This document shows positions 1 to 10,422 of a stretch of 26,841 bases of DNA, piece after piece. The stretch comes from DASRHY01 sp046765875 (GTDB lineage: Bacteria; Actinomycetota; Actinomycetes; Propionibacteriales; Kribbellaceae). The stretch covers positions 1-26,841 of the forward strand of contig JBKPSJ010000306.1 in assembly GCA_046765875.1 (NCBI GenBank), given 5' to 3'. The notes below the pieces were generated by a model. That model ran no database searches and was not told where the DNA came from. It saw only the letters and a program-made list of their open reading frames with translations. How positions within the stretch are numbered: the stretch's first letter is position 1; every line of letters starts with the position of its first letter. A program made the position numbers and the translations under genes.

Positions 1-575
1 CTCATACCCGGGATATACGCGCCGCCCGCGGTCGAGTTGCCGAACACCAGCGCAATCGTCGGAATGCCCTCGGCTGACAACCGGGTCAGGTTGCGGAACA
101 TCGCCCCGCCGGGGATGAAGATCTCCTTCTGCGTCGGCAGGTCGGCGCCGCCGGACTCGACCAGGCTGATGACAGGCAGCCGGTTCGTCCGGGCGATCTC
201 GTCGGCGCGCAGTGCCTTGCGCAGGGTCCACGGGTTGCTGGCGCCGCCCTTGACCGTCGGGTCGTTCGCGGTGATCAGGCACTCGACGCCCTCGACCACG
301 CCGATCCCGGTGACAAGGCTCGCGCCGACGGTGAATTCCGAACCCCAGCCGGCCAGCGGTGACAGCTCGAGGAACGGTGAGTCCTGGTCGAGCAGGAGCT
401 CGATCCGTTCCCGGGCCAGCAGTTTGCCGCGCCTGTGATGACGTTCGACGTACTTCTCCCCGCCGCCGGCCAGTGCCTTGGCATGCTCGGTGTCCAGCTC
501 GGCCAGCTTGGCCAGCATCGCCTCGCGGTTCTCGCGGTACGCATCGCCGTGGACGTCGAGGTGGGACCTGATCAT
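1..575 (-). CDS. Acyl-CoA carboxylase carboxyltransferase (beta) subunit, 5' part only
   Basis: The first 191 codons of a biotin-dependent acyl-CoA carboxylase carboxyltransferase subunit; the gene continues beyond base 1. The translation begins MIRSHLDVHGDAY and carries the family's RGKLLARERIELLLD block, the NDPTVKGGA segment, SLVESGGADLPTQ, and GNSTAGGAYIPGM with its oxyanion-hole glycines. This pattern fits the methylcrotonyl-CoA/geranyl-CoA carboxylase beta branch, which transfers carboxylate from biotin to a branched unsaturated acyl-CoA. The ATG (575-573) overlaps the TGA of the acyl-CoA dehydrogenase gene by four bases, so the two are translationally coupled: dehydrogenation supplies the 2,3-unsaturated acyl-CoA that is then carboxylated. 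The exact substrate cannot be read from this fragment, and the biotin carboxylase partner would lie outside the window. Confidence 0.9.
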   Translation of the reverse strand, partial: MIRSHLDVHGDAYRENREAMLAKLAELDTEHAKALAGGGEKYVERHHRRGKLLARERIELLLDQDSPFLELSPLAGWGSEFTVGASLVTGIGVVEGVECLITANDPTVKGGASNPWTLRKALRADEIARTNRLPVISLVESGGADLPTQKEIFIPGGAMFRNLTRLSAEGIPTIALVFGNSTAGGAYIPGM

Positions 576-1693
576 GCGGTGTACCCCAGCGTCTTGGCGG
601 CCAGGCCGGTGAGGATCTCGGTCGTGCCACCGCCGATCGCGAGGATCTTCATGTCGCGGTACTGGCGTTCGACCTCGGCCTCACGCATGTAGCCGATCCC
701 GCCGTGCAACTGGACCGCCTGGTCGACCACCCACTGACCGGCCTCGACCGCGGTGTTCTTGGCGAAGCAGACCTGCGCGACGTCGCCGGTCCGGACCGCC
801 TCGTGCGTGTACACCCGGGCGACATCGATCCGCCGCGCCATCTCGGTCAGCGTGTGCCGCACGGTCTGCCGCGAGATCAGGGACCGTCCGAACGTCTCCC
901 TGGTGCGGCACCACTCGACAGTGAGATCCAGCGCGCGCTGTGCTCCCGCGTACGCCTGTGCGGCAAGCGTCAGCCGCTCGGTTACGAAGTTCTGCGCGAG
1001 CTGTCCGAACCCGGTGTTCTCCGCACCGACCAGGTTGGCCGCGGGAACTCGGACGCCGTCGAAGCTCAGTTCAGCGGTGTCGGAGCAGAGCCAGCCCATC
1101 TTGTCGAGCTTGCGGGAGACCGTGAATCCCGGTGTGCCCTTCTCGATGACGAGCAGCGAGATGCCGTGCGCACCGGCGTCACCGGTTCGTACCGCGGTGG
1201 TAACGAAGTCAGCCCGGACACCCGACGTAATGAAGGTCTTCGCGCCGTCGACGACGTAGTGGTCACCATCGCGTTTGGCTGTCGTCCGGATGTTTGCGAC
1301 ATCCGACCCGCCGTCGGGCTCGGTGATCGCCAGCGCTCCGATCAGCTCGCCTCCGAGTGTCGGCCGGACCCAGCGATGTATCTGCTCGGCGTTGCCCGCC
1401 GCGACGATGTGAGGCAAGGCGATGCCGCAGGTGAGTAGCCCGGCAATGAGACCGCCTGAGCCGCCGGCGTAGTGGAGCTCCTCGACGACCGCTATCGCGT
1501 CGGCCAGCTCACCACCGCCGCCACCGGCATCCTCGGGAAACGCCACTCCGAGCAGGCCGAGCGCGCCGGCTTTGCGATGGAGCTCGCGCGGCAGCTCCCC
1601 TTCGCGCTCCCAGTCGTTGAGATGCGGGAGGATCTCCGCCTTGGCGAAGCGGCGTGTTGTCTCGCGCAGCGCGTCCCGCTCTTGCGTTGTCAC
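572..1693 (-). CDS. Acyl-CoA dehydrogenase (IVD/AtuD-like)
   Basis: A 373-residue FAD-dependent acyl-CoA dehydrogenase making a 2,3-trans-enoyl-CoA. The GTG start at 1693 gives the normal family length and overlaps the upstream TGA by four bases (GTGA). A longer reading to 1825 would add an unrelated arginine-rich extension lying inside the upstream gene. Visible motifs are LAITEPDGGSD near residues 111-121 (flavin/substrate loop), RETFGRSL near 255 and QLHGGIGY near 338-345. The C-terminal IGGGTTEI (363-370) has no Glu at the medium-chain-type catalytic position, whereas VTERLTLA supplies E239 at the position used by isovaleryl-CoA and long-chain dehydrogenases. That favours a branched substrate. 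In the Pseudomonas atu system the equivalent enzyme is AtuD (citronellyl-CoA dehydrogenase); assignment of citronellyl-CoA here is only a possibility. Confidence 0.9.
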   Translation of the reverse strand: MTTQERDALRETTRRFAKAEILPHLNDWEREGELPRELHRKAGALGLLGVAFPEDAGGGGGELADAIAVVEELHYAGGSGGLIAGLLTCGIALPHIVAAGNAEQIHRWVRPTLGGELIGALAITEPDGGSDVANIRTTAKRDGDHYVVDGAKTFITSGVRADFVTTAVRTGDAGAHGISLLVIEKGTPGFTVSRKLDKMGWLCSDTAELSFDGVRVPAANLVGAENTGFGQLAQNFVTERLTLAAQAYAGAQRALDLTVEWCRTRETFGRSLISRQTVRHTLTEMARRIDVARVYTHEAVRTGDVAQVCFAKNTAVEAGQWVVDQAVQLHGGIGYMREAEVERQYRDMKILAIGGGTTEILTGLAAKTLGYTA

Positions 1694-3384
1694 AGCAGTG
1701 CCTCCGGTACGTCGACGTATCGGGAACGCAGCCATTCGCCGAGTGCCTTCGCTTGCGGATCGAACCGTGCCTGCGAGGCGACGCCCTCGCCGAGAAGGTC
1801 CTCGATCACGAAGTTCAGCGCCCACAGGTTGGGCAGGACGTACCTCCGCACGGGCAGATCGATTGCTTCAGGCAACAGCCGTCGGAGCTCGTCGACGGTG
1901 AGGGTGTGGGCGAGCCAGCGCCAGGCCTGCTCGGACCGGACCCAGACGCCGACGTTCGCGTTGCCGCCCTTGTCGCCGCTGCGGGCCCCGACGATGGTGC
2001 CGATCGGTAGGCGCTGCGTCGGTCCGTTCGGCAGGGGTTCGGGCAGCGCGGGCTCCTCTGGGTCGATGAGTTCTACGGTCTTGGTTGCCGCCTCGATGTC
2101 CCTTCGTGTTCCGTCGGGCAGTACCACTTGGTGTAATACCTCGCCGATGTCGACGTACCCGGGCGTGAAGACGCCGTACGGCGCCGCGTCCTGAGGCGGT
2201 GCCGTCAGGTGGAAGCCTGGGTAGCTGGCCAACGCGAGCTCGACGGCGGCGTTGGAGAATCTCCGCCCGACCACTGCCGGGTCCGGGTCCTTCACCGCGC
2301 AACGCAGCAGCGCCGACGCCTGCTCCTCGGTCTCGGCGTCCGGCTGGTCTATCCGGGCCACCGTCCACTGGATCTCGGCCGGCTGTTTTTCGAGCGCGGC
2401 CCCGAGCTGCTCGCGGACCAGAGCCGCCTTCGCGTCGACGTCGAGGCCGGTGAGCACGAACGTAACCTCGTTGCGGAATCCGCCGACCGTGTTCAGGGAC
2501 ACCTTGTACGTCGAGGGTGGCGGCTCGCCTGTGACCGCGCTGATCCGGACTCGGTCCGGTCCGTCGTCGGCGAGGGTGATCGCGTCGAGCCGGGTGGTGA
2601 CGTCGGGTCCGGCATACCGCGCGCCGGTGACCTCGTACAGCAGTTGGGCCTTGACGGTGTCGATCGTGACAGCGCCGCCGGTGCCGTCGTGCTTGGTGAT
2701 CACGCTGTTGCCGCGGGCGTCGATCTCGGCGATCGGGAAGCCGGGTCTGCCAAGGCTCGGCAGTTCGGTGAAGAACGCGAAGTTGCCGCCGGTGGCCTGG
2801 CAGCCGCACTCGATCACATGGCCGGCGGCGACGGCTCCGGCCAACGCGTCGTAGTCGTCGCGGGCCCAGCCGTGATGGGCGGCGGCCGGTCCGACGATGA
2901 CCGACGCATCGGTGACGCGGCCGGTCACGACCACTTCTGCGCCGGCTTGCAGGGCTTCGGCGACGCCCCAGGCGCCCAGGTACGCGTTCGCGGTGAGCGG
3001 GCTACCCAGGCCGAGCTCCTTCGCTCTGTCGCGCAGGTCGTCGCCTTCGACGTAGGCGATCCGTGGTGTCAGGCCGAGCCGGTCTGCGAGGTCGTGGATC
3101 GCCTCCGCGAGCCCGGCTGGGTTGAGGCCGCCGGCGTTGCTGACGATCTTCACTCCGCGGTCGAGTGCCAGGCCGAGGCCGGTCTCGAGCTGTTTGAGGA
3201 ACGTCTTGGCGTACCCGAGCCCCGGATCCTTCAGCCGGTCCCAGCCGAGGATCAGCATCGTCAACTCGGCCAGGTAGTCGCCGGTGAGGACGTCCAGCGG
3301 CCCGCCGGTCAGCATCTCCTCGACCGCGCTGAACCGGTCGCCGTAGAACCCTGACGCGTTCCCGATCCGGATCGGCGCGCTCAT
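1690..3384 (-). CDS. AtuA-family (DUF1446) acyclic terpene utilization protein
   Basis: A 564-residue protein of the AtuA family, whose founding member is the first gene of the Pseudomonas acyclic terpene (citronellol/geraniol) utilization cluster. Its biochemical role is not established. The N-terminal part opens with IRIGNASGFYGDRFSAVEEM, followed by YLAELTMLILGWDR and IVSNAGGLNP, all typical of the family. The last ~100 residues carry the separate small AtuA-like domain, with PIGTIVGARSGDKGGNANVG as its hallmark. Both ends are coupled by four-base overlaps, upstream with the DinB-like gene and downstream with the acyl-CoA dehydrogenase gene. The order AtuA, dehydrogenase, carboxyltransferase mirrors the atuA/atuD/atuC content of the Pseudomonas pathway, so a branched-chain or terpenoid acyl-CoA route is the best inference. 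Confidence 0.88.
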   Translation of the reverse strand: MSAPIRIGNASGFYGDRFSAVEEMLTGGPLDVLTGDYLAELTMLILGWDRLKDPGLGYAKTFLKQLETGLGLALDRGVKIVSNAGGLNPAGLAEAIHDLADRLGLTPRIAYVEGDDLRDRAKELGLGSPLTANAYLGAWGVAEALQAGAEVVVTGRVTDASVIVGPAAAHHGWARDDYDALAGAVAAGHVIECGCQATGGNFAFFTELPSLGRPGFPIAEIDARGNSVITKHDGTGGAVTIDTVKAQLLYEVTGARYAGPDVTTRLDAITLADDGPDRVRISAVTGEPPPSTYKVSLNTVGGFRNEVTFVLTGLDVDAKAALVREQLGAALEKQPAEIQWTVARIDQPDAETEEQASALLRCAVKDPDPAVVGRRFSNAAVELALASYPGFHLTAPPQDAAPYGVFTPGYVDIGEVLHQVVLPDGTRRDIEAATKTVELIDPEEPALPEPLPNGPTQRLPIGTIVGARSGDKGGNANVGVWVRSEQAWRWLAHTLTVDELRRLLPEAIDLPVRRYVLPNLWALNFVIEDLLGEGVASQARFDPQAKALGEWLRSRYVDVPEALL

Positions 3385-4172
3385 GTCGTGCCTTTGGCAG
3401 GCCGGCCGGAACCGGGCGGGCCCGCGAAGGCCTGGATGATGTCCAGCCAGACCTGCGCGTCCGCGCCCGCGGCTTTGAGATCGGTGTCGTCGCGGTGCAG
3501 CCGCTGGACGGCCAGCAGGCAGAAGTCATACGCCGAGCCGGTAACTCGCTGCGCCGCATCCTCCGGCCCCCAGGTCCAGCTGGTCCCGTCCGGCCCGACG
3601 AGCTCGACCCGGAACTCGTCGGACGGCGGCATCCTGCCGTTCAGGTAGTACGCGAAATCGCGGGTACGGACCGCCAGGTGCGCCACGTTCTTCAGCCGTG
3701 CGGTGGGCTGGCGGTGAGCCCCCAGGGCGTCGGCTACGTCGAGGCCGTGCGCCCATGTCTCCATCAGCCGGGCGGCCGCCATCGAGGTCGCGCTCATCGG
3801 CGGGCCGTACCAGCTAAGCCTCGTACCGTCCGGCACCTCGTGAAGGGCTGTGGCCAGCCGCTCGCGCCCGTCGCGCCAGTCGGCGAGGATCTTCGCCGGT
3901 GATTCCTGCGCACCGGCCTGCGCGCCGCGGTCGACGAAACCGTCGGGATCCGACGCGGCCTCGCGCAGATGACCGGCGAACCCGGCAGGGTCGGTGACCG
4001 CAAGCAGCGCCGCGCGATCGGTCCAGGCCAGGTGTGCGATCTGGTGCGCGATCGTCCAGCCGGCGGCCGGTGTCGGCGTGGCCCAGCCGGCGTCATCCAG
4101 GTCCGCGACCAGGCCATCCAGCTCGGCACTCTCGACGGCGAGATCGGTGAGCACCACGTCGGCCTTGGCCAT
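3381..4172 (-). CDS. TIGR03084-family DinB-like (mycothiol maleylpyruvate isomerase fold) protein
   Basis: A 263-residue protein of the DinB/maleylpyruvate-isomerase N-terminal fold. These four-helix-bundle proteins bind a metal through histidines and, in actinobacteria, often use mycothiol. Visible features are the metal-binding helix with GWTIAHQIAHLAW, the central METWAHGLDVADALG helix (second His/Asp set), and a C-terminal part with LVGPDGTSWTWGPEDA and GSAYDFCLLAVQR. The ATG at 4172 follows a good purine-rich ribosome site (GGAAGGGGG), whereas the frame open to 4217 adds 15 atypical residues. The stop overlaps the atuA-like start by four bases, making it the first gene of the four-gene operon. 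I recall this family co-occurring with AtuA-type genes in actinobacteria. The substrate is unknown. Confidence 0.85.
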   Translation of the reverse strand: MAKADVVLTDLAVESAELDGLVADLDDAGWATPTPAAGWTIAHQIAHLAWTDRAALLAVTDPAGFAGHLREAASDPDGFVDRGAQAGAQESPAKILADWRDGRERLATALHEVPDGTRLSWYGPPMSATSMAAARLMETWAHGLDVADALGAHRQPTARLKNVAHLAVRTRDFAYYLNGRMPPSDEFRVELVGPDGTSWTWGPEDAAQRVTGSAYDFCLLAVQRLHRDDTDLKAAGADAQVWLDIIQAFAGPPGSGRPAKGTT

Positions 4173-4198
4173 CCGGCCCCCTTCCACGCTTGCCCAGC

Positions 4199-4239
4199 AC
4201 CATCGCACTTCCGCCAAAAAGAATCAAGCGTGCTTGTTT
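4199..4239 (-). promoter_or_regulatory. Candidate promoter with TetR-style operator for the atu-like operon
   Basis: The imperfect palindrome AATCAAGCGTGCTTGTTT (4222-4239; core arms CAAGC and GCTTG separated by two bases) sits about 50 bases upstream of the first operon start. On the minus strand, TTGATT inside it (4227-4222) could be the -35 element, with GATGGT (4204-4199) as -10 at a 17-base spacing. A bound repressor would then block the promoter. CAAGC-N2-GCTTG resembles operators of TetR regulators that control acyl-CoA catabolism. No tetR gene lies in this window, so the regulator is inferred. Confidence 0.5.
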
Positions 4240-4261
4240 TCTTCTATCGACGCGGCGCGCC

Positions 4262-4289
4262 ATCCGACGCGGCGGCGGCGGCGTTGGAT
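4262..4289 (-). terminator. Candidate hairpin terminator downstream of vapC
   Basis: The arms ATCCGACGC and GCGTTGGAT flank a GGC-repeat loop and form a 9-pair stem with a single wobble or mismatch, 12 bases after the vapC stop codon. There is no T tract, which is common for actinobacterial terminators. The hairpin would separate vapBC transcription from the operon starting at 4172. Confidence 0.4.
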
Positions 4290-4300
4290 CAGACGCGACC

Positions 4301-4732
4301 TCAGCGACCAGCAACCGGGTTGAACCACTCCAGACCGCCGAAGCGGGCGAAGTCGGAGTCAGCGGAACAGATGCCGACGCCGTGTTCGATCGCCAGCGCC
4401 GCCAGATGCGCATCGGCCACGAGATTGGCGCGCAGGTCTCCCTCCGCCAGCAGGCGTCCGAGCACCTCGCCGTGCCGGTCGGTCGGCACGGGAATCCAGG
4501 CCGGATCGGCCGCCAGCCACTCCTCGACGAACCTCCAGGCGTCACCCTGGCTGAGCGGGTGCGCCGAGACCCGTGGGTGGGTCGCGATCCGCAGGAAGGC
4601 GGTCAGCGACGGCCATGGCAGCCCGACCCGGCCGTAGCCGTTCAATGCTTCCTCGAGCCAGGTCCGTGCCCGCTCATGCTGCGGACTGCTCCTGTCGACG
4701 GCGTACAACAGGATGTTCGCGTCGACGATCAC
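4301..4732 (-). CDS. vapC: VapC-family PIN-domain ribonuclease toxin
   Basis: A 143-residue PIN-domain toxin; family members are Mg-dependent endoribonucleases that cleave tRNA or rRNA and arrest growth when released from VapB. Acidic metal-site residues are visible: D4 in MIVDANILLY, D107 in NLVADAHLAALA, and D125/D127 in ICSADSDFARF. The middle segment LPWPSLTAFLRIATHPRV is typical of the mycobacterial-type PIN subfamily (TIGR00028). The Glu usually found in the second motif is not obvious there. The GTG start (4732-4730) overlaps the antitoxin stop by four bases (GTGA), the usual coupled TA arrangement with the antitoxin gene first. Confidence 0.88.
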   Translation of the reverse strand: MIVDANILLYAVDRSSPQHERARTWLEEALNGYGRVGLPWPSLTAFLRIATHPRVSAHPLSQGDAWRFVEEWLAADPAWIPVPTDRHGEVLGRLLAEGDLRANLVADAHLAALAIEHGVGICSADSDFARFGGLEWFNPVAGR

Positions 4733-5007
4733 CCGTCCGTGCCCTCCAGCAGATCGAGCGTCTCGGCCACGTTGGAGACGTCGACGCGCAGGCCGATCGA
4801 ACGGGTGTGCTGCCGGAAGGCGGTGCGAGCCGGACGTGCGCGCATGCCTGCCCGGGCGAGCTCGTTGATCGCCTCGCCCAGTCCGATCTGCCGCTCCCGC
4901 CTGAGCTGCTCGGCTGCGGCAGCGACATCCGGGTCCAGTCGTATCGTCGTTCGCACCTCTCGAGTTTCGCGCCAGTGATGACGCAGATCAAGCATCAGTG
5001 ATGACAT
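4729..5007 (-). CDS. vapB: VapB-family ribbon-helix-helix antitoxin
   Basis: The antitoxin partner of VapC. The DNA-binding ribbon-helix-helix is VRTTIRLDPDVAAAAEQLRR followed by QIGLGEAINELARAG. The C-terminal ~35 residues (IGLRVDVSNVAETLDLLEG at the end) would wrap the toxin. The ATG at 5007 is preceded by AAGGAG at five-base spacing and yields 92 residues. The alternative GTG at 4956 begins directly at VRTTIRLDP, gives 75 residues (the more usual antitoxin size) and could be leaderless, using TTGATC and GAAACT spaced by 17 bases. I cannot decide between them from sequence alone. The pair should be autorepressed through the palindrome at 5028-5047. Confidence 0.8.
   Translation of the reverse strand: MSSLMLDLRHHWRETREVRTTIRLDPDVAAAAEQLRRERQIGLGEAINELARAGMRARPARTAFRQHTRSIGLRVDVSNVAETLDLLEGTDG
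4973..5005. repeat. 10-bp direct repeat in the vapB 5' region
   Basis: The sequence CAGTGATGAC occurs at 4973-4982 and again at 4996-5005, a 23-base period. The second copy overlaps a small perfect palindrome, CATCA-G-TGATG (4993-5003). If vapB starts at 4956 these are promoter-proximal sites; if it starts at 5007 they encode the N-terminus. Confidence 0.5.
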
Positions 5008-5027
5008 CCCTTCTCCTTCGAGGCTTT

Positions 5028-5047
5028 CACTCATGAACGTATGAGTG
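5028..5047. promoter_or_regulatory. Candidate VapB/VapBC operator palindrome
   Basis: CACTCAT-GAACGT-ATGAGTG is a perfect inverted repeat with 7-base arms and a 6-base spacer, immediately upstream of the vapB ribosome site. On the minus strand it contains TACGTT, a plausible -10 element. A ribbon-helix-helix dimer pair bound here would block vapBC transcription, as known for other VapBC systems. Confidence 0.55.
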
Positions 5048-5067
5048 TTCGGGGTTCGATCACCGAA
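5048..5067 (-). terminator. Weak hairpin downstream of the tricorn gene
   Basis: TTCGG (5048-5052) and CCGAA (5063-5067) form a short stem 25 bases beyond the tricorn stop, between that gene and vapBC. It is weak and has no T tract, so termination here is only a possibility. Confidence 0.25.
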
Positions 5068-5091
5068 GGATGACGGGGTGTGGACAGGTGG

Positions 5092-8349
<3,258 letters not shown>

Positions 8350-8355
8350 GCCTCG

Positions 8356-8361
8356 ACCCTA
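8356..8361 (-). promoter_or_regulatory. Candidate -10 element of the tricorn gene
   Basis: TAGGGT on the minus strand, six bases before the ATG at 8349. This is the position expected for a leaderless transcript. No clear -35 hexamer was found. Confidence 0.35.
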
Positions 8362-8397
8362 TGCCGCCCCACCGACCCCGCGCCGACCCTTATCCGA

Positions 8398-8793
8398 CTA
8401 CCTGTGGACAGTCGCCGACCTGACGTCGGTGTGCCCGAAGTCGTCGCCCTTGTACAGCAGCGGTTCGCGGGTGCTGGTCGCCAACGCATACGCGAAGCAG
8501 TCTCCGAGGTTGAGCTGTGCGGGATGCCCGCTCCCACGCCCGAAGTCTCGGTACGCCGCCCTCGCGATCTGGACCTGCTCCACGGTCACCGCCTCCACCC
8601 GCAGACCGGCGGTGTCCATGAATTCGTCGAACCCGCGAACGAGCAATGCATCGCGGCTGCCCTCGATGACGATCGATGACTCCAGATAGTTGGCGGCCGA
8701 GATCCTGGGAACAGGTGCACTGCGAATGAGCTCGACGAAGAGGTCGACCTCGGGCAGTTGTCCACAGGGCCGATCAGTCGACGGAGATTTCAA
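8398..8793 (-). pseudogene. vapC remnant: N-terminally truncated PIN-domain toxin without antitoxin
   Basis: The reading frame is clearly VapC-like from about 8752 onward: RISAANYLESSIVIEGSRD, then AGLRVEAVTVEQVQIARAAY, LNLGDCFAYALA and REPLLYKGDDFGHTDV. This is the second half of the PIN fold with its acidic metal ligands. The first ~17 residues of the family, including the opening aspartate (normally in an MxxDTSAL-type strand), are absent. The frame instead runs into DNA that is the 3' end of the molybdoenzyme gene (stop at 8774). Only a TTG at 8793 can open it, with no ribosome site and no vapB upstream. I infer loss of the vapB gene and the 5' end of vapC by deletion. A product made from an internal start would lack the first catalytic Asp. 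Confidence 0.75.
8401..8768. repeat. 10-bp inverted repeat bracketing the vapC remnant
   Basis: CCTGTGGACA at 8401-8410 and its exact reverse complement TGTCCACAGG at 8759-8768 lie at the two ends of the recognisable vapC remnant. Both are DnaA-box-like: the right copy reads TTGTCCACA at 8758-8766, matching the actinobacterial DnaA-box consensus, and the left copy reads CTGTCCACA on the minus strand. Whether they are functional or coincidental is unknown. Confidence 0.45.
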
Positions 8794-10273
8794 CGGTGTG
8801 AAGGCCGGTGGCGCCGTTCGGGGGCGGTGGGGCCTCCTGCTCGATCTGCTGGTTGCCGGCCGCGTCGATCGCGCGGACCTGGAGGATGTGGTTGCCGCGC
8901 TGTGCGTTCCAGATCCAGTGCCACTGCCGCCAGCTGTCGATCGAGCCGTCGGCCGCCAGGGTCGTACGCTGCCACGGCCCGCCGTCGACCCGTACCTCCA
9001 CCGCGGAGATGCCCACGTTCTGGTGCCAGGCGACGCCGGCCACCACGACTTGGCCGGCCTTGGCCTTGGAGCGCGGGCGGTCGATCCGCGACTGGGTCTT
9101 GATCGGACCCTGTGGGGACCAGCCGCGCGTCGACCAGTACGCGTTGAAGTGGTCGAATCGGCTCACCTCCATGTCGACCACCCACTTGGTCGCGGAGACG
9201 TATCCGTACAGCCCGGGGACAACAACGCGGACCGGGAAGCCGTGCTCGACCGGCAGCGGCTGGCCGTTCATCTCGTACGCCAGCATCGCCTGCCGGTCGT
9301 CTGTCATGGCGCTGAGCGGCGTACCGCAGGTCCATCCGTCCTTCGACGTCGCGAGTACGGCGTCGGCATCCGCCGATGGCCGGACCTGCGCGAGGACGTC
9401 CTTCAGCAGTACGCCGGACCACAATGCGTTGCCGATCAGGTCGCCGCCGACCTCGTTGCTGACGCAACACAACGTGACCCACTTGTGCACAGGCACACGT
9501 TCCAGCAGATCCTGGAACGTCAGTGTCAGCTCGCGCTCGACCATGCCGTGGATGCGTAGTTTCCAGTCAGTGGGCTCGATCAGCGGTACGGACAACGCGG
9601 TGTCGATCCGGTAGAAGTGCGTGTTCGGCGTAGTCCACGACACCGCACCCTCAGCCTGTACGCCGGGTGGTGCGGCAAGAGTCGGTGGCTTCGGCAGGAC
9701 GAGTTTGTCGCGTGCCTGGGCGACCGCGGTGCGCTTGCCGCCTACGAGCTGAGCTGCTACTGCCACCGCGATCGAGCCGAGTGCGACACCGCCTGCGAGC
9801 TGGAGGAAGCCGCGCCGGGTGATGCCCTCCGACGGTGCCGGGCGAAGCAACCGATTCGTGAACGTCCAGAGCAGGACCACCGCGACGAGTCCGGCGACAA
9901 CCGACGGGAACGGGTCCGACGTACCAGCATCCGGCCGGCTGATCGCGGCGCCTACGGCGACGGCCGAGAGAGCGGCAGCCATGAAGACGCCGAGCAATGG
10001 GTAGTAGCTGCCGACCAGGCCAGCGAGCGCGGCGAGCAGCAGCAGTACGACGATGATGCCGACCCGCAGCGCGGTCTTGTCGTGGACGCCGAAGAGCTCG
10101 ATCGCGAAGTCCTTGAGCCACGGCGGTACCCGGTCGATGAACCACGAGCCGACGGCGTTCACCGGCGACTGACGGCTGCCGAGAAGGGCGGCGACGAGGG
10201 ATCCTACGGCCAGTCCGGCGACGGCGGACAGCACACCGCCGAGGGCGGCTAGCGCACGTGACGACCGGCTCAC
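8774..10273 (-). CDS. Membrane-anchored sulfite-oxidase-like molybdopterin oxidoreductase
   Basis: A 499-residue protein with four hydrophobic segments in the first ~150 residues (for example ALGGVLSAVAGLAVGSLVAA and VGIIVVLLLLAALAGLVG). A twin-arginine-like stretch follows, TRRGFLQLAGGVALGSIAVA, and then the soluble molybdopterin domain. The Mo-ligand motif reads VTLCCVSNEVGGDLIG. By alignment with the TLxCxxN pattern of sulfite oxidases, C270 is the probable metal ligand. The segments GLYGYVSATKWV and VAGVAWHQNVGISAVEVRVD belong to the catalytic and dimerisation (Mo-co_dimer) domains. The active site should face outside the membrane, and the substrate is unknown. The GTG at 10273 was chosen because VSRSSRALAALGG is a natural start; the frame is open to 10318. 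A marR gene lies upstream on the same strand. Confidence 0.9.
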   Translation of the reverse strand: MSRSSRALAALGGVLSAVAGLAVGSLVAALLGSRQSPVNAVGSWFIDRVPPWLKDFAIELFGVHDKTALRVGIIVVLLLLAALAGLVGSYYPLLGVFMAAALSAVAVGAAISRPDAGTSDPFPSVVAGLVAVVLLWTFTNRLLRPAPSEGITRRGFLQLAGGVALGSIAVAVAAQLVGGKRTAVAQARDKLVLPKPPTLAAPPGVQAEGAVSWTTPNTHFYRIDTALSVPLIEPTDWKLRIHGMVERELTLTFQDLLERVPVHKWVTLCCVSNEVGGDLIGNALWSGVLLKDVLAQVRPSADADAVLATSKDGWTCGTPLSAMTDDRQAMLAYEMNGQPLPVEHGFPVRVVVPGLYGYVSATKWVVDMEVSRFDHFNAYWSTRGWSPQGPIKTQSRIDRPRSKAKAGQVVVAGVAWHQNVGISAVEVRVDGGPWQRTTLAADGSIDSWRQWHWIWNAQRGNHILQVRAIDAAGNQQIEQEAPPPPNGATGLHTVEISVD

Positions 10274-10422
10274 CACACCACGATCCCCGGTCGTTCGGCC
10301 GCACACCAGAGCGACCACGAAGTGTTAGCCGGAGGTAATCGGGAGCGCCCGCCGGTCGACGCCGTCCCAGGGCGGTCGGGAGGAGCGGACAGCCTGCGTG
10401 GCCGGCGGACGATCCCGACGGG

